Part shown: positions 59,994 to 64,000 of the stretch, in pieces
Layout: each line of letters begins with the position of its first letter
Position numbering within the stretch: position 1 is the first letter of the stretch
NCBI RefSeq assembly: GCF_023065955.2
Contig: NW_026622874.1
Span: 6,492,001-6,556,000, forward strand
Length of the DNA stretch: 64,000 bases
Direction of reading: 5' to 3'
Origin: Ursus arctos
Lineage: Eukaryota > Chordata > Mammalia > Carnivora > Ursidae
Made by a program: the position numbers and the translations under genes
The notes under the pieces: model-generated
Seen by the model: the letters and a program-made list of their open reading frames with translations, nothing else
Databases searched by the model: none
Told to the model about the DNA's origin: nothing

Positions 59994-61510
59994 GTGGGTG
60001 GGGGGCCATGGGAGGCAGGGTGGGGCTCCGGTGAGACCCTGCAGATGCCAGGCTATTCCCGTGTCTCCCTTTGCTGACACTCAGCAGGCTGGGGTCACAG
60101 AGTGAGGGACAGTGACAGCCGCGCCCCTGCCCACCCCTCCCCAGCGCACGTTCCCACAGCTCCCGCCCGGCCCGTTCCCAGTTCCCCATCTGATCCACGG
60201 ACAGGTGGAACCGGTTTGCCACCACATGCGCACACGCTCCCACCCTGAGTATTCCCCCTGCCCAGGCAGACCACCACATCTCCTGGGACCCCTGGATGAC
60301 TCGCTTTCCTGTCCCCACGGCCTCCTGTGTCTGGGTCTCTCTGATGCTGCTGCTAGGAGGATTGTGGTGGGAGAGGGGAGCAGTGGATGAGACGTGTCAG
60401 AATGGCGTGGGGTTCCTGTGGCTCCAGCATTTAGGATGGGAAGCCCAGTCGGAGCCAGTCTGGAGTCCATGGGCGCTTACTCTTTCCTGTTCCCTCTGCT
60501 GTCCCCTGGGCCCCAGTCTGGAGTCACTTGGGTCATGGGCACAGAAGGGGAGGTGTGTCAGAGCTATGCCCGGCTGTGGATGGTATTAGGATTGGGGTGA
60601 CCCTGACCTTCCCATCATCGAGCAGCTGTCATGCACCACCTGGGTTCATCGCACACGAGCTCGTGGGCAGTGTATGCGGCTCTGGAATAGGTGGGGAAAC
60701 TGGAAAATCGGGCTCGTGGATTAAGGTCCTCAGGACAGCACCGCCCGTGATGTGCGTGTCAGGAGGCAGGAGCTCACGCGTGTGCCGTTGTAACAGCCGG
60801 CATCAGTGGGGCACTGTAGTGTGGCCGGCACCGTGCCAGGCGCGTGACGAGGATAGTTCACGGTCCTGGAAGGTACACGGCGTTCTCTGTTCGTGGATGA
60901 GGGAAAATGCTAGGGTTTGAAGTCAGGTCTGTAACAGCTGCAGCTGAATTTTAACCACTGTGACCACCCCAGCCTGTTCTGGGGGGCTGCGACGGCCCTC
61001 ACTGCTTCCCTCAATCGGGTGACTAGCAAGCTGTGCGGAGACTCTTGCTCCCGTGGGCGGGATTTAAATGATGGTGCAGCCCCACCTCGGAGAACCGCCG
61101 TAGGAGCAGCCCTGTGCTTTAGCTTGAAAGGCTCGGCCCCTGGCACAAGTGGTTCATCTTTCCACAATCCCAGTCCCTCGGCAACACAGTCCCTGCCAGA
61201 ATCTTCCAGCTGCTTCATTCGTGCCGAGAGATACATGGGGGTTTTCATGTCAGATGGGGCCTGAGCCATGGATCCTGGACAGGCAGTTCCAAGGCCCTGG
61301 GGTCACCCCTGAGCCGCCTCTTGGCAGCAAAGTATGTGGGGCCCATCGCCAATACTGCCTGGGCAGACCATGAGCTCCTGGCGGCAGAGTGAGACGTGGT
61401 ATGTCGGGGCCTGGCAGACAGGAGTTGCAAGGATGTGAAGGTCCTGCATCTCCACCCAGTCTCTGGTTCCAGGGTTCTGATGGCTCTTTTTCGTCCCATG
61501 TCTCTTTCAG
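59994..61510 (+). other. PARP1: PARP1 intron 4
   Basis: 1517 bp, donor gtgggt, acceptor 'catgtctctttcag'. Mostly unique. 60790-60945 ('ggcaccgtgccaggcgcgtg' to 'tttgaagtcaggtctgtaac') looks like an antisense MIR. No gene in it. Confidence 0.85.
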
Positions 61511-61610
61511 AAAGAGGAAAGGCGACGAGGTGGATGGGATGGATGAAGTGGCCAAGAAGAAATCTAAAAAAGAAAAGGACAAGGATAGTAAGCTTGAGAG
61601 GGCCCTCAAG
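61511..61610 (+). CDS. PARP1: PARP1 coding exon 5 (residues 206-239, NLS and caspase site)
   Basis: Acceptor ctttcag|aaagag, donor caag|gtgagc, 100 nt. One base completes Gly206, then 33 codons. It encodes the bipartite nuclear localisation signal, KRK (207-209) and KKKSKKEK after a spacer. Within the spacer is DEVDG (211-215), the caspase-3/7 cleavage site after Asp214 that splits the 24-kDa DNA-binding fragment from the rest during apoptosis. Both basic clusters and the cleavage tetrapeptide are intact. Residue 216 is Met where I recall Val in human. The C-terminal part begins the Zn3 domain. Confidence 0.97.

Positions 61611-64000
<2,390 letters not shown>

Overview
This window is nuclear DNA from a carnivoran mammal. 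The evidence is dozens of tRNA-Lys-derived SINEC elements, read on either strand as a 'gcgcctgggtgg' head, a CT-rich body and an (AATAAA)n/poly-A tail. Many are the subtype with a 'ggcacagcggttaagcg' head and a 'ctctcgctggctgtctctatctctgtcg' 3' body, which I associate with bears and giant panda (Ursidae). The species call is inference.

The one gene I can support is the 5' part of PARP1 (poly(ADP-ribose) polymerase 1) on the + strand. A CpG island of about 0.9 kb (46441-47380) holds the promoter, the 5' UTR and coding exon 1. Coding exons 1-6 lie at 47014-47133, 51525-51690, 59066-59181, 59779-59993, 61511-61610 and 63368-63484. All have GT..AG introns and compatible phases. Joined, they give 278 codons with no frame break. 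These cover zinc finger 1 (C21, C24, H53, C56), zinc finger 2 (C125, C128, H159, C162), the bipartite nuclear localisation signal with its embedded caspase-3 site (DEVD214|G), and the first part of the Zn3 domain. The rest of the gene lies to the right of the window.

Positions 1-46440, upstream of PARP1, look intergenic. I found no exon, processed pseudogene or RNA gene there that I would defend. The stretch is a mosaic of SINEC copies (several nested or head-to-tail), LINE-1 fragments (3' ends on both strands and a HAL1-like copy split by a solo LTR), degraded ERVL/MaLR and class I LTRs, MIR and L2 remnants, hAT scraps and microsatellites, set in GC-rich unique DNA. It holds possible regulatory pieces: a minisatellite carrying five CRE-like octamers (15451-15645), a perfect NRF1-type palindrome in a GC-rich tract (3228-3239), clustered homeodomain-type TAATTA sites (1975-2310), a second AT-rich unique block (24590-24800) and an orphan CpG-rich tract (16400-16925).

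Inside PARP1, intron 2 (7.4 kb) is mostly transposon, and every recognisable LINE and SINE in it is antisense to the gene. One three-layer stack is L1 > MER2-like element > SINEC. I see no new multi-gene system. The points worth checking are regulatory or structural: the CRE minisatellite, the 28-bp GCGTG-rich repeat in the PARP1 promoter, the G-rich start of intron 1, a 20-bp perfect palindrome in intron 2, and young SINE insertions with clean target-site duplications.
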